This document shows positions 1 to 6,986 of a DNA stretch of 10,485 nucleotides, piece after piece; position 1 is the stretch's first letter, and every line of letters begins with the position of its first letter. Position numbers and translations under genes: made by a program. Location: the NCBI GenBank assembly GCA_049416425.1, contig JBMSHD010000079.1, forward strand, positions 1 to 10,485, read 5' to 3'. The stretch is from JBMSHD01 sp049416425 (GTDB lineage Bacteria > Pseudomonadota > Gammaproteobacteria > Francisellales > Francisellaceae). The notes beneath the pieces were generated by a model that saw only the letters and a program-made list of their open reading frames with translations, was not told the origin of the DNA and searched no databases.

Positions 1-140
1 TTAACATCCAATCTGTATATTTATTGCGCTGAATTTTAATAAGACAGCCCTGGCAAATTCTCTGATCTTCTGAACAGCAGCTGGCCTTAACGAGAAAAGA
101 ATCGCAAATCGTCTATTATCGAATAAAAGAGGATAAGGTG
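1..140. other. Intergenic region left of ygaP, no supported gene
   Basis: No convincing gene is visible. On the minus strand a frame stays open from about position 217 and ends in a TAA at 3-1, but it has no ATG and no ribosome-binding site. On the plus strand a short frame ends in TAA at 37-39 and could be the tail of a gene lying outside the window. Neither can be supported. A TATTAT box at 114-119 has no matching -35 element. Confidence 0.4.
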
Positions 141-245
141 ATGATAATATTGCAAACACTTCAAGCGCTGTATTGCCCGATGAGCAATAGTTTTCCAGTT
201 GTTATAAAACGGGCTAAACAAAAACGAGGAGATGAAAATGACTAA
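141..245 (+). CDS. Possible 34-residue leader ORF upstream of ygaP
   Basis: An ATG at 141 follows an AGAGGA box (about 127-132) at roughly 8 nt and opens a 34-codon frame. Its TAA (243-245) lies a few bases inside the ygaP start (ATG 238), so the two frames overlap by 8 nt in different registers. That is the geometry of a translationally coupled leader. The peptide begins MIILQTLQALYC, is basic near its C-terminus and matches no family I know. It spans the inverted repeat at 171-189. A frame this short can arise by chance, so this is only a candidate. Confidence 0.25.
   Translation: MIILQTLQALYCPMSNSFPVVIKRAKQKRGDEND
171..189. promoter_or_regulatory. Inverted repeat upstream of ygaP, possible operator or hairpin
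   Basis: TATTGC (171-176) and GCAATA (184-189) are perfect inverted 6-base arms separated by 7 nt. The repeat overlaps the position where a -35 element would sit for the TATAAA box at 203-208; the actual -35 match (ATGAGC, 180-185, 17-bp spacing) is poor. A repressor site over a weak promoter is one reading. The other is a small hairpin followed by TTTT (191-194), acting as an attenuator inside the leader ORF. E. coli ygaP is controlled by the ArsR-type repressor YgaV, but no such gene is visible here. Confidence 0.3.
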
Positions 246-753
246 GGTTGAGATGATTAATTGTCAGGATGCCTATGAGCTAATCAACAGCGGCAAAGCA
301 AAGCTCATCGACATTCGTGCTGCCGATGAATATGCGCGAGAAAATATCGCCTCAAGTGATAATATCGGCGTCGATCAGCTATCGGCAAGGAATTTCAGCG
401 ATCATGATACACTGATTTTTCATTGTCAATCTGGAGTGCGTACCAAAAATGCGATTCCTCTACTTCAACGATTGGAGAATAAAAAATTATTGATTCTTGA
501 AGGTGGATTGACGGCGTGGAAAAAACAGGGACTTCCTGTCAATAGTAATAAAAAAGCGCCGTTGCCAATCATGCGTCAGGTTCAGATTATTGTTGGATTC
601 ATGGTAATTGTGGGTGTTGTGCTTGGTCTGACTTTATCCCCCTGGTTTGCATTGATCAGTGCCTTTTTTGGTGCCGGTTTGCTTTTTGCTGGCATTTCAG
701 GCTTTTGTGGGCTTGCCAGCTTGTTGATGCTTTTGCCCTATAATCGACGTTAA
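238..753 (+). CDS. ygaP: Membrane-anchored rhodanese (thiosulfate sulfurtransferase), YgaP family
   Basis: This is a sulfurtransferase of the inner membrane that passes sulfane sulfur from donors such as thiosulfate to thiophilic acceptors through a persulfide on its active-site cysteine. Residues about 4-100 form a rhodanese domain; the catalytic loop CQSGVR places the nucleophile at Cys63 (codon 424-426), the same number as in E. coli YgaP. After a basic stretch ending PLPIMRQVQI, two hydrophobic helices (about 114-133 and 137-158) form the DUF2892 membrane anchor. It contains the family's GISGFCG motif, with a second conserved cysteine at 157. I chose ATG 238 because GAGGAG (226-231) sits 6 nt before it; the ATG at 232 abuts that box. 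This gives 171 residues against 174 in E. coli. The gene stands alone, about 110 nt before rbsK, with no obvious terminator between them. Confidence 0.93.
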   Translation: MTKVEMINCQDAYELINSGKAKLIDIRAADEYARENIASSDNIGVDQLSARNFSDHDTLIFHCQSGVRTKNAIPLLQRLENKKLLILEGGLTAWKKQGLPVNSNKKAPLPIMRQVQIIVGFMVIVGVVLGLTLSPWFALISAFFGAGLLFAGISGFCGLASLLMLLPYNRR

Positions 754-804
754 TATCGGCAAAGGTGCGGAATGTCGGTTGAATGATTAGTATTACAATT
801 ACTA

Positions 805-831
805 AAACAGGCAGTCTGTTTGTGTTAAAAT
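805..831 (+). promoter_or_regulatory. Candidate rbsK promoter with overlapping operator-like dyad
   Basis: AAACAG (805-810) and CTGTTT (816-821) are perfect inverted arms around 5 nt, forming a 17-bp dyad. Four bases downstream lies TAAAAT (826-831), preceded by TG at 823-824, an extended -10 arrangement. No good -35 hexamer is present; the expected place overlaps the left arm of the dyad. A regulator bound here would cover the promoter. The dyad lacks the central CG of LacI/RbsR-type operators, so I cannot name the regulator. Confidence 0.45.
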
Positions 832-863
832 AAACCGCATTTTAGAAAGTAAAGGAAATAGAT

Positions 864-1820
864 ATGCTGGTTGTAGTGATGGGCAGCACCAATATTGATT
901 TAATCGTAGAGGTTCCTCATATTCCTGCCCCTGGGGAGACGATTCTTGGAAATAATTTTCAGCAGCATAATGGTGGTAAAGGCGCCAATCAGGCCGTTGG
1001 CGCCAGAAGATTGAATAAGGAGGTTCAATTTATTACAGCTATTGGCAGGGATGCATTGGGAGAAAAGGTGGCGGATGATTTGGTCGATGAAGGTTTTAAT
1101 AGCGATTATTTCTTTAAGAAGGATAAGCCGACAGGAGCAGCTTTGATTTCGGTTAGTAACAAGGGTGAAAACAGTATTTCGGTGGCATCTGGAGCCAATG
1201 GTTGCCTGGAGGCTGTCGAAGTCAGGCGTGCTGTTGATGCAATTATGAAAAAAAGCAAAGCGAAGAGGGATGCCGTTTTTTTGACGCAATTGGAGACATC
1301 TATTGAAACGGTTGAAGCATTTGCAGAGGAAGCTCGAAAATATGACGCCTGCTTTATTCTCAATCCAGCACCGGCTAGAAAATTGCCCGAGGCGCTTTAT
1401 AAAAACATCGATTTGATCACCCCGAATGAAACTGAGGTGACGAGTCTGACAGGCATAGAAGTCAGCGATGATAACAGCATGGAGCACGCGGCAAAATGGT
1501 TTATTGCCAAGGGGGTCAAGCAGGTTATTATCACTCTTGGTGCTAGAGGGTATTATGTTTTTGACGGCAATAGTGGGAAATTTTGTCCGTGCTGTGTCCG
1601 GTGTGCTGTCGATAGTACCGGTGCTGGAGACGCGTTTAATGGTGCGATGGCCGTTGGTTTGTCTCAGGGGCTCTCTATCTATCAGGCCGCTGAATTTGCC
1701 AATATCACGGCGGCCGAATCGGTGATGCACCGTGGTGCACAGCCTTCATTTCCACGCTTAAACGCACTGATTGATAAAATCAGCAGCGCGGATATCAGAG
1801 AAAAATTATCAGGCATATAG
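864..1820 (+). CDS. rbsK: Ribokinase (PfkB-family sugar kinase)
   Basis: Phosphorylates D-ribose with ATP to ribose 5-phosphate in the cytoplasm, feeding the pentose phosphate pathway and nucleotide synthesis. At 318 residues it is close to E. coli RbsK (309). The N-terminal substrate region reads GSTNIDLIVEVP (7-18), and the PfkB signature GGKGANQA lies at 37-44. TPNETE (186-191) and the anion-hole motif DSTGAGDAFNG (250-260) follow, with catalytic base Asp256 and a likely monovalent-cation ligand at Asp250. The start has AAGGA (852-856) 7 nt upstream. Unusually, four cysteines (241, 243, 244, 247) cluster just before the anion hole. The sugar transporter follows after 66 nt, which supports a transport-then-phosphorylate role. 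Other PfkB sugars cannot be excluded, but the motifs are ribokinase-like. Confidence 0.92.
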   Translation: MLVVVMGSTNIDLIVEVPHIPAPGETILGNNFQQHNGGKGANQAVGARRLNKEVQFITAIGRDALGEKVADDLVDEGFNSDYFFKKDKPTGAALISVSNKGENSISVASGANGCLEAVEVRRAVDAIMKKSKAKRDAVFLTQLETSIETVEAFAEEARKYDACFILNPAPARKLPEALYKNIDLITPNETEVTSLTGIEVSDDNSMEHAAKWFIAKGVKQVIITLGARGYYVFDGNSGKFCPCCVRCAVDSTGAGDAFNGAMAVGLSQGLSIYQAAEFANITAAESVMHRGAQPSFPRLNALIDKISSADIREKLSGI

Positions 1821-1831
1821 CTCTCGGCGCC

Positions 1832-1852
1832 TATGAAAGACAATGTTTCATA
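1832..1852. repeat. Perfect inverted repeat between rbsK and the transporter gene
   Basis: TATGAAA (1832-1838) and TTTCATA (1846-1852) are perfect 7-base inverted arms around GACAATG. There is no T-run after the repeat, so it is not an intrinsic terminator. It could be an operator for separate control of the transporter, or a small hairpin in the polycistronic mRNA that adjusts translation or stability. It lies about 20 nt before the transporter's AAGGA box (1874-1878). Confidence 0.4.
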
Positions 1853-1886
1853 TCGAATCTAACTTCAACCAAGAAGGAATTAAATC

Positions 1887-2891
1887 ATGTTCATCTTATC
1901 CTCATACCCTGTTGCCGTGGTCTTTTGTATTATCACCATGCTTTGCTGGGGTTCATGGGCAAACACGCAGAAACTGGCAACAAGATCGTGGCCATTTCAG
2001 CTATATTACTGGGATTATGCACTGGGAACCTTAATTATTTCATTTTTAATCGCCATTACCATGGGTAGCTATGGTGACTATGGTCGTCCTTTTTTTCATG
2101 ATTTGGCACAGGCTTCGCTTCATGCATTGGCGTCTGCTTTTATCGGTGGAATCATCTTTAACTTAGCCAATATTCTGTTGGTTGCCGCTATCGATATTGC
2201 CGGGATGGCGATCGCTTTTCCGTTGGCAATTGGACTCGCTCTTGTTCTAGGGGTGATGATTAACTATGTGGAGACACCGCTTGGCAATGCTTTTCTTATC
2301 TTTTCTGGTGTCACTCTTGTGGCTTTAGCGATTGTTTGTACGGCAATGGCCTATAAAAAAATCAGTACGGCTAAATCGACACACGTCTCTAAAGGGATTG
2401 TAATTGCGATTATATCCGGTGTATTAATGGGCTTTTTCTATCGCTTTGTTGCCAGCAGCATTACAGCGGATGTCTATACGCCACAAAAGGGGTTGATGAC
2501 AGCCTATTCAGCCAGTTTTATTTTTGCAACAGGTATTTTTATTTCGAATTTTGTGATTAACGGTCTGATGATGAAATTTCCCATTAGCGGAAATCGCTTG
2601 GCTTTTCGGGATTATTTTAAACAAGGCACACCATGGCTTCATTTTATCGGCATTCTGGGAGGTGTGATTTGGGGTATTGGATCAACATTGAATTTTATTG
2701 CATCGAATATTGCCGGAGCCGCTATTTCCTACGGCTTGGGTCAGGGAGCGACTTTAATTGCCGCGATTTGGGGAGTATTTGTCTGGAAGGAGTTTGGCAA
2801 AGCGCCGAAAGGGACGAATAAATTACTTGTCTTGATGTTTATGCTTTATATTGCAGGTCTCACTTTAATTATCGTCTCTAAGCTTGTGTAG
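1887..2891 (+). CDS. GRP-family (glucose/ribose porter type) sugar transporter
   Basis: A predicted inner-membrane sugar permease of the drug/metabolite transporter superfamily, 334 residues and almost wholly hydrophobic. I count ten helices at about 7-24, 43-60, 78-101, 104-126, 135-154, 169-189, 204-225, 252-273, 276-300 and 312-332, the usual number for this family. The first helix ends in CWGSWANTQK (20-29), which is typical of GRP/RhaT-like porters. The start is supported by AAGGA (1874-1878) 8 nt before the ATG. Its position just after rbsK suggests it imports ribose or a related sugar or nucleoside moiety for that kinase. Substrate is inferred from context, not from residues. It converges on lolA, leaving only 23 nt between the stop codons and no clear terminator. 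Confidence 0.82.
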   Translation: MFILSSYPVAVVFCIITMLCWGSWANTQKLATRSWPFQLYYWDYALGTLIISFLIAITMGSYGDYGRPFFHDLAQASLHALASAFIGGIIFNLANILLVAAIDIAGMAIAFPLAIGLALVLGVMINYVETPLGNAFLIFSGVTLVALAIVCTAMAYKKISTAKSTHVSKGIVIAIISGVLMGFFYRFVASSITADVYTPQKGLMTAYSASFIFATGIFISNFVINGLMMKFPISGNRLAFRDYFKQGTPWLHFIGILGGVIWGIGSTLNFIASNIAGAAISYGLGQGATLIAAIWGVFVWKEFGKAPKGTNKLLVLMFMLYIAGLTLIIVSKLV

Positions 2892-2914
2892 CCGAATTCG
2901 ATGATACATCCATC

Positions 2915-3562
2915 TTATTCCCCTAGAACATCAACCCCTTTAGGGATAATGAAATTATAAGTTGCCAGTGGAATCTTTGCATGGGTTTCATCATAGAAGG
3001 TGACGATGGTTTTCTGCCCGGTTTCTGTGCCAATGGTGATCTTGTCTAGCGTGTTTCCAGCAAAGCGGATATCAACGTAGGAAATCAAGGCCTGATCACC
3101 GTTTTTGGGCGTCAGTCGATAGCTGTTATCATCAAGTTTCTCGACGTTAAACAAGGCGTTGAGCGTTTCTTTGTCACCGGTCAAAAGCAATAAGTAAGGC
3201 GCATCGGATACCTTGCGCGGGACGTTTTGAATCGTGACCTGCTGTAATTCCTTATCATAATTCCACAGCTTGTTGCCGTTAGACAGGAGCAGCTGTTCAT
3301 TGGGAGAGTCGATCTGCCATTTGAAATAGCTAGGCTTGGTTACCCACATCTGCCCTTGACTTAATTGGTTGATATTCTGAGCGGGATTGACAAGACGCTG
3401 CTTAAATTTTGCCTGAATGTTGTCATAGGCCACCAATTTATCAAACAGTGTGGGGTCAACGGATTGCTGTGTGTTTTGATGCTCTTGTGCCATCGTAGTT
3501 GCCGGCTCCAAAATCATCAAAGCGCTACAACATGCAAAGAGGATAACCTTTTTTATTTTCAT
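2915..3562 (-). CDS. lolA: Outer-membrane lipoprotein carrier protein LolA
   Basis: The periplasmic chaperone that takes lipoproteins from the LolCDE complex in the inner membrane and hands them to LolB at the outer membrane. The 215-residue product starts with a basic end and hydrophobic core (MKIKKVILFACCSALMIL), a Sec signal peptide probably cut after Ala25. The mature part shows the LolA pattern: a conserved QGQMWVTKPSYFKWQ stretch (about 70-84), SPNEQLLLSNG, LWNYDKELQQV, then LTPK (151-154) and a C-terminal F-I-I-P-K-G-V. It lies 5 nt downstream of ftsK. Its ribosome-binding box AAAAGG (3576-3571, minus strand) is formed by the last two ftsK codons, so translation is probably coupled. 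The ftsK-lolA order is common in gammaproteobacteria. Confidence 0.93.
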   Translation of the reverse strand: MKIKKVILFACCSALMILEPATTMAQEHQNTQQSVDPTLFDKLVAYDNIQAKFKQRLVNPAQNINQLSQGQMWVTKPSYFKWQIDSPNEQLLLSNGNKLWNYDKELQQVTIQNVPRKVSDAPYLLLLTGDKETLNALFNVEKLDDNSYRLTPKNGDQALISYVDIRFAGNTLDKITIGTETGQKTIVTFYDETHAKIPLATYNFIIPKGVDVLGE

Positions 3563-3567
3563 CGCTT

Positions 3568-6018
3568 TTACCTTTTAATTAACACATCGCGCATGCCATT
3601 TGACTGCACTTCGCTGACAATGCCGGCGGCTTCCATGTCTTCTATCAGCCTGGCCGAGCGATTATAGCCTATGCGCAGACGTCTTTGGATGTTGGAGATT
3701 GAGGCGCGCTGTGAGTCGATGACGATTTTAACCGCCTCATCATAAAGCGGATCTTTTTCTCGCTCATCCGTCACCTCACTGCTGTCTTCCTCGCTGGTGG
3801 TGAGATTGTCGATATATTCTGGTTCTCCCATCTGTTTCCAGGCAGCAACCACACGGTGGACTTCATCATCATCGACAAAGGCACCATGAACCCGGTGAGG
3901 CACGCCTGAGCCAGGTGGCAGATAAAGCATATCGCCATTGCCGAGTAAGGCTTCGGCTCCCTGTTGATCCAATATGGTGCGAGAGTCAATCTTCGAGGAT
4001 ACCTGAAAGGCGATTCTTGTCGGGATATTGGCCTTGATAAGACCGGTGACGACATCGACTGAGGGTCTTTGCGTTGCCAGAATAATATGAATGCCAGCGG
4101 CTCGAGCTTTTTGTGCCAGACGGGCGATAAGCTCTTCAACTTTTTTACCAACGACCATCATCATATCGGCAAACTCATCGGCGATGACGACGATAAATGG
4201 CAATTTCTCTAAATCGGGAGCTTGAGCTTCTTCACCAGGATGGCGTTTTTGCCACAGTGGATCTTTAAGCGGCTGACCACTTTTCTGGGTACCGGTAACC
4301 TTTTCATTTAAACTGGCGATGCTTCTGACTCCAAGGGCGGCCATCAATTCATAACGTCTGTCCATCTCTTTAACACACCATCTAAGCGCATTGGCAGCCT
4401 CTGTCATGTCGGTGACAACGGGCGTCAGAAGATGCGGAATGCCTTCATAGATGGAAAGCTCAAGCATTTTTGGGTCGATCATGATCAGGCGCAGATCATC
4501 GGGTGACGATTTATACAGCATACTTAAAATCATGGCATTGACGCCGACGGACTTTCCAGATCCTGTGGTTCCGGCCACCAGAAGATGAGGCATCTTAGCC
4601 AGATTGGCAATCTCTGGAGTTCCTGAGATATCGACGCCGATGCCAATGGTGACCGGTGAGTTGGATTCCTTGAATTTTTTGTGAATCAGGATTTCTTTGA
4701 GTCTGACCATCTCCCGTTTCTGATTTGGAATCTCAATGCCGACATAGGGTTTTCCAGGGATGACTTCAACGACGCGAACGCGAGTGGTTGACAGGGATCT
4801 GGCTAAGTCTTGTGCCAATCCCGAGAGTTTACTGACCTTAACGCCTGCTGCCAGCTCGATTTCAAAGCGGGTGATCACAGGTCCAGGATAAGCACCGACG
4901 ACTTTTACCTGAATACCAAAATCGGCCAGCTTCTCTTCGACTAAGGTCGACATGCGATCCAAAAATGCCTGAGAAATGCCTTCATTGACACGTTCCGGTG
5001 GATCGAGAAGCTCGAGAGATGGCAGTCCGGTTTTTTTATCGGTTTTGGCTTTGCCGGTCTTTTGTTTCTTGCTGTTATTCTTTGCGGCCTCGCGCTGCTG
5101 TATCAGCTCCTGTTGCAGCGATTGATAGGTTTCCTTGCTGTCGTTTTCAATCACCGTCTCGATATCAAAGACAGGTAAAACGGATTTGTCAAGTTCACGA
5201 AATTGAAGATGTTCGATTTTTGATTCTTCCAACAGGGGGGTATCGAAAGTTGGCAGTTGAGTTTCTTCTCGTTGTACTTGCTGTTTTTGAAATCTTTTTT
5301 GCGCTCGTTCCTCGGCTTTGGCCTGTTTTCTTGCCGCTTTTTCTTCACGCCAGGAATGAAGTCCAAGGATACTTTTATGCCATGCTTTCTTCAAAGCTCG
5401 GGTGATAAGGCTGGAAAGATCAAACAGCAGCGAAATCCAGTAACCGCCGGATAAGAGTGTCAGGCCGAGAAAAAGGCCAACTATCAGCATCAAAATGCTG
5501 CCAGGCGTGCTAAGATAGCTCACCATGTATTGCGATACGATCTGGCCGAGAATGCCGCCTGATCCTTCGGGCATGGAGTTTGAAAACACAGACAAAGCAA
5601 TCTCTGCCAGGGTGGAGCCCGATACAAACAGCAATAAAACGCCGAACAGCCGCATCAGCATCAAAAGGCTGCTGGACTCGGCGAAGCTTTTTTTCTCAAC
5701 AAAAGACAGCCACATGCCGTATATCATAATAAATGGCAACACGAAGCCAAAAACACCTAAGACGGCGAGAATGAAGTTGGCGCTATAGGCACCGATGATG
5801 CCGGCATAGTTGTGAACAGTCGCTGAAGAGCGTGTTACCGTCCAGCCTGGATCTGTTGTGCTATAGGAGAAAAGCGACAACAAAAGAAACAGCACAATGG
5901 CGCCATAGATGACGAGAAAGGCGACGCGCAGACGCTCGGCAAGCAAATGGTTGAGCTCGACCGGTCTGTCAGATGGTCGGTCACGTTTTTTGGTGATTTT
6001 TTTCGTTTTTTTAGTCAC
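3568..6018 (-). CDS. ftsK: DNA translocase FtsK
   Basis: Septal DNA pump that clears the chromosome terminus and activates XerCD recombination at dif during division. The 816-residue product has an N-terminal membrane domain (hydrophobic helices at about 33-52, 79-102, 119-139 and 172-195). A short charged, coiled-coil-like linker (about 205-340, rich in Glu, Lys, Gln) comes next, then the motor: Walker A GTTGSGKS at 483-490 and Walker B FIVVIADEFAD at 608-618. The C-terminal winged-helix gamma domain (about 756-816) would read KOPS sequences and contact XerD. E. coli FtsK has 1329 residues; nearly all the difference is linker. The start codon is GTG (6018-6016): an in-frame stop lies four codons upstream and the first internal Met is near residue 98. 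The ribosome-binding match (AGCAGG) is weak. Transcription probably starts at the TATAAT box at 6069-6064. Confidence 0.97.
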   Translation of the reverse strand: MTKKTKKITKKRDRPSDRPVELNHLLAERLRVAFLVIYGAIVLFLLLSLFSYSTTDPGWTVTRSSATVHNYAGIIGAYSANFILAVLGVFGFVLPFIMIYGMWLSFVEKKSFAESSSLLMLMRLFGVLLLFVSGSTLAEIALSVFSNSMPEGSGGILGQIVSQYMVSYLSTPGSILMLIVGLFLGLTLLSGGYWISLLFDLSSLITRALKKAWHKSILGLHSWREEKAARKQAKAEERAQKRFQKQQVQREETQLPTFDTPLLEESKIEHLQFRELDKSVLPVFDIETVIENDSKETYQSLQQELIQQREAAKNNSKKQKTGKAKTDKKTGLPSLELLDPPERVNEGISQAFLDRMSTLVEEKLADFGIQVKVVGAYPGPVITRFEIELAAGVKVSKLSGLAQDLARSLSTTRVRVVEVIPGKPYVGIEIPNQKREMVRLKEILIHKKFKESNSPVTIGIGVDISGTPEIANLAKMPHLLVAGTTGSGKSVGVNAMILSMLYKSSPDDLRLIMIDPKMLELSIYEGIPHLLTPVVTDMTEAANALRWCVKEMDRRYELMAALGVRSIASLNEKVTGTQKSGQPLKDPLWQKRHPGEEAQAPDLEKLPFIVVIADEFADMMMVVGKKVEELIARLAQKARAAGIHIILATQRPSVDVVTGLIKANIPTRIAFQVSSKIDSRTILDQQGAEALLGNGDMLYLPPGSGVPHRVHGAFVDDDEVHRVVAAWKQMGEPEYIDNLTTSEEDSSEVTDEREKDPLYDEAVKIVIDSQRASISNIQRRLRIGYNRSARLIEDMEAAGIVSEVQSNGMRDVLIKR

Positions 6019-6046
6019 GAAGCCTGCTTATTCCGTTAGGGTCATT

Positions 6047-6071
6047 GATATTAACTGCCCTTAATTATATC
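6047..6071 (-). promoter_or_regulatory. Candidate ftsK promoter (-10 TATAAT) within AT-rich near-palindrome
   Basis: On the minus strand a perfect TATAAT lies at 6069-6064, about 45 nt before the ftsK GTG. No good -35 hexamer is found at 16-18 bp. The box sits inside an imperfect inverted repeat, GATATTAA (6047-6054) and TTAATTATATC (6061-6071), which covers the likely transcription start. Confidence 0.45.
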
Positions 6072-6116
6072 CGAAATACTGGCAAAATATCGAGTCGAAA
6101 ATTCACGGAGGGAAAT

Positions 6117-6146
6117 CTGTCAAATGATGGGCAACTGGTATATACT
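6117..6146 (+). promoter_or_regulatory. Candidate sigma70 promoter of the ubiE operon
   Basis: CTGTCA (6117-6122, 4 of 6 consensus) and TATACT (6141-6146, 5 of 6) are separated by 18 bp. Transcription would start near 6153, leaving a leader of about 34 nt before the ubiE ATG at 6187. It is the best promoter match in the 168-nt divergent region shared with ftsK. Confidence 0.55.
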
Positions 6147-6186
6147 GATAGCGTGAAAATATAACCCGATACAACGACTGGAAACT

Positions 6187-6978
6187 ATGAAGAATCAGCA
6201 GGATGCCATTGAGCATGACAGAATTGAAACCGGCGATGACAAGATGACGCACTTCGGTTTTGAAGAGGTCAGATGGCAGGATAAGCAGAAAAAAGTCGCC
6301 GATGTTTTTCATTCCGTGGCGGCTCGATATGATCTTATGAATGATTTGATGTCTCTGGGAATTCATCGTCTGTGGAAGAAATTCACCATCGCCAAAGCCG
6401 CGGTTAAACCGGGGCAGAAGGTGCTGGATCTGGCTGGTGGTACCGGGGATCTTGCCTTTGAGTTCACCCGAAAAGTCGGCATCAATGGCAAGGTGATCTT
6501 GAGTGATATCAATGCCTCGATGCTTGAGATTGGTCGTGAAAAGCTGACTAATAAAGGGGCGATTGGCAATATCGACTATGTTCAAGCCAATGCCGAGAGT
6601 CTGCCGTTTGCCGATAATTATTTTGATCTTATAACCATCTCGTTCGGTCTTAGAAATGTCACAGACAAGGAAGCGGCTATCGCCTCAATGTGTAGAGTGT
6701 TAAGACCCGGTGGCAAGCTGATGGTGCTTGAGTTTTCCAAGCCGCTTTTGCCGGTGCTCTCTAGAATTTATGATGATTATTCTTTTAAAGTATTGCCGAT
6801 AATGGGGCGTCTGATTGCCAATGATGCCGATAGTTATCGCTATCTGGCCGAATCCATTCGTCGGCATCCGGATCAAGAAACGCTGAAACAGATGATGCTC
6901 GATGGCGGTTTTGATCGAGTGGATTATCACAATTTAAGCGCCGGCATCGTCGCGCTTCATATCGGTTATAAATACTGA
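6187..6978 (+). CDS. ubiE: Ubiquinone/menaquinone C-methyltransferase UbiE
   Basis: SAM-dependent C-methyltransferase that methylates 2-polyprenyl-6-methoxy-1,4-benzoquinol (and demethylmenaquinol where menaquinone is made). The 263 residues follow E. coli UbiE (251) throughout: THFGF (21-25), VFHSVAARYDLMNDLMSLGIHR (40-61), SAM motif I DLAGGTGD (81-88), acidic loop SDIN (106-109), YVQANAE (131-137), ISFGLRNVTD (151-160), LRPGG (172-176), LEFSKP (181-186) and ANDADSYRYLAESI (211-224). The start is uncertain. ATG 6187 gives a 12-residue longer N-terminus and has only a weak ribosome-binding match (TGGAAA). ATG 6244 would start one residue before THFGF and give 244 residues. This is the first gene of the ubiE-ubiJ-ubiB-hinT operon; ubiJ follows after 8 nt. 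Confidence 0.97.
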   Translation: MKNQQDAIEHDRIETGDDKMTHFGFEEVRWQDKQKKVADVFHSVAARYDLMNDLMSLGIHRLWKKFTIAKAAVKPGQKVLDLAGGTGDLAFEFTRKVGINGKVILSDINASMLEIGREKLTNKGAIGNIDYVQANAESLPFADNYFDLITISFGLRNVTDKEAAIASMCRVLRPGGKLMVLEFSKPLLPVLSRIYDDYSFKVLPIMGRLIANDADSYRYLAESIRRHPDQETLKQMMLDGGFDRVDYHNLSAGIVALHIGYKY

Positions 6979-6986
6979 GGTGAGCA

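Noticed and set aside
1..217. Minus-strand open frame ending in TAA at position 1-3
   Set aside because: There is no ATG, no ribosome-binding site and no recognisable protein pattern; length is compatible with chance.
900..1730. 276-codon minus-strand frame antisense to rbsK
   Set aside because: The rbsK frame has full PfkB motifs; the antisense product shows no domain and is a codon-bias shadow.
2915..2950. Imperfect inverted repeat TTATTCCCCTA / TAGGGATAA at the lolA 3' end, possible bidirectional terminator
   Set aside because: The stem is bulged, has a 15-nt loop, lies inside coding sequence and has no T-run on either strand.
4998..5405. 135-codon plus-strand frame antisense to the ftsK linker
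   Set aside because: It lies wholly opposite FtsK's linker and membrane-proximal region and encodes no recognisable domain.
6103..6585. 160-codon minus-strand frame over the ftsK-ubiE gap and ubiE start
   Set aside because: It crosses the ubiE promoter region and the conserved UbiE SAM domain, and the product looks like no known protein.
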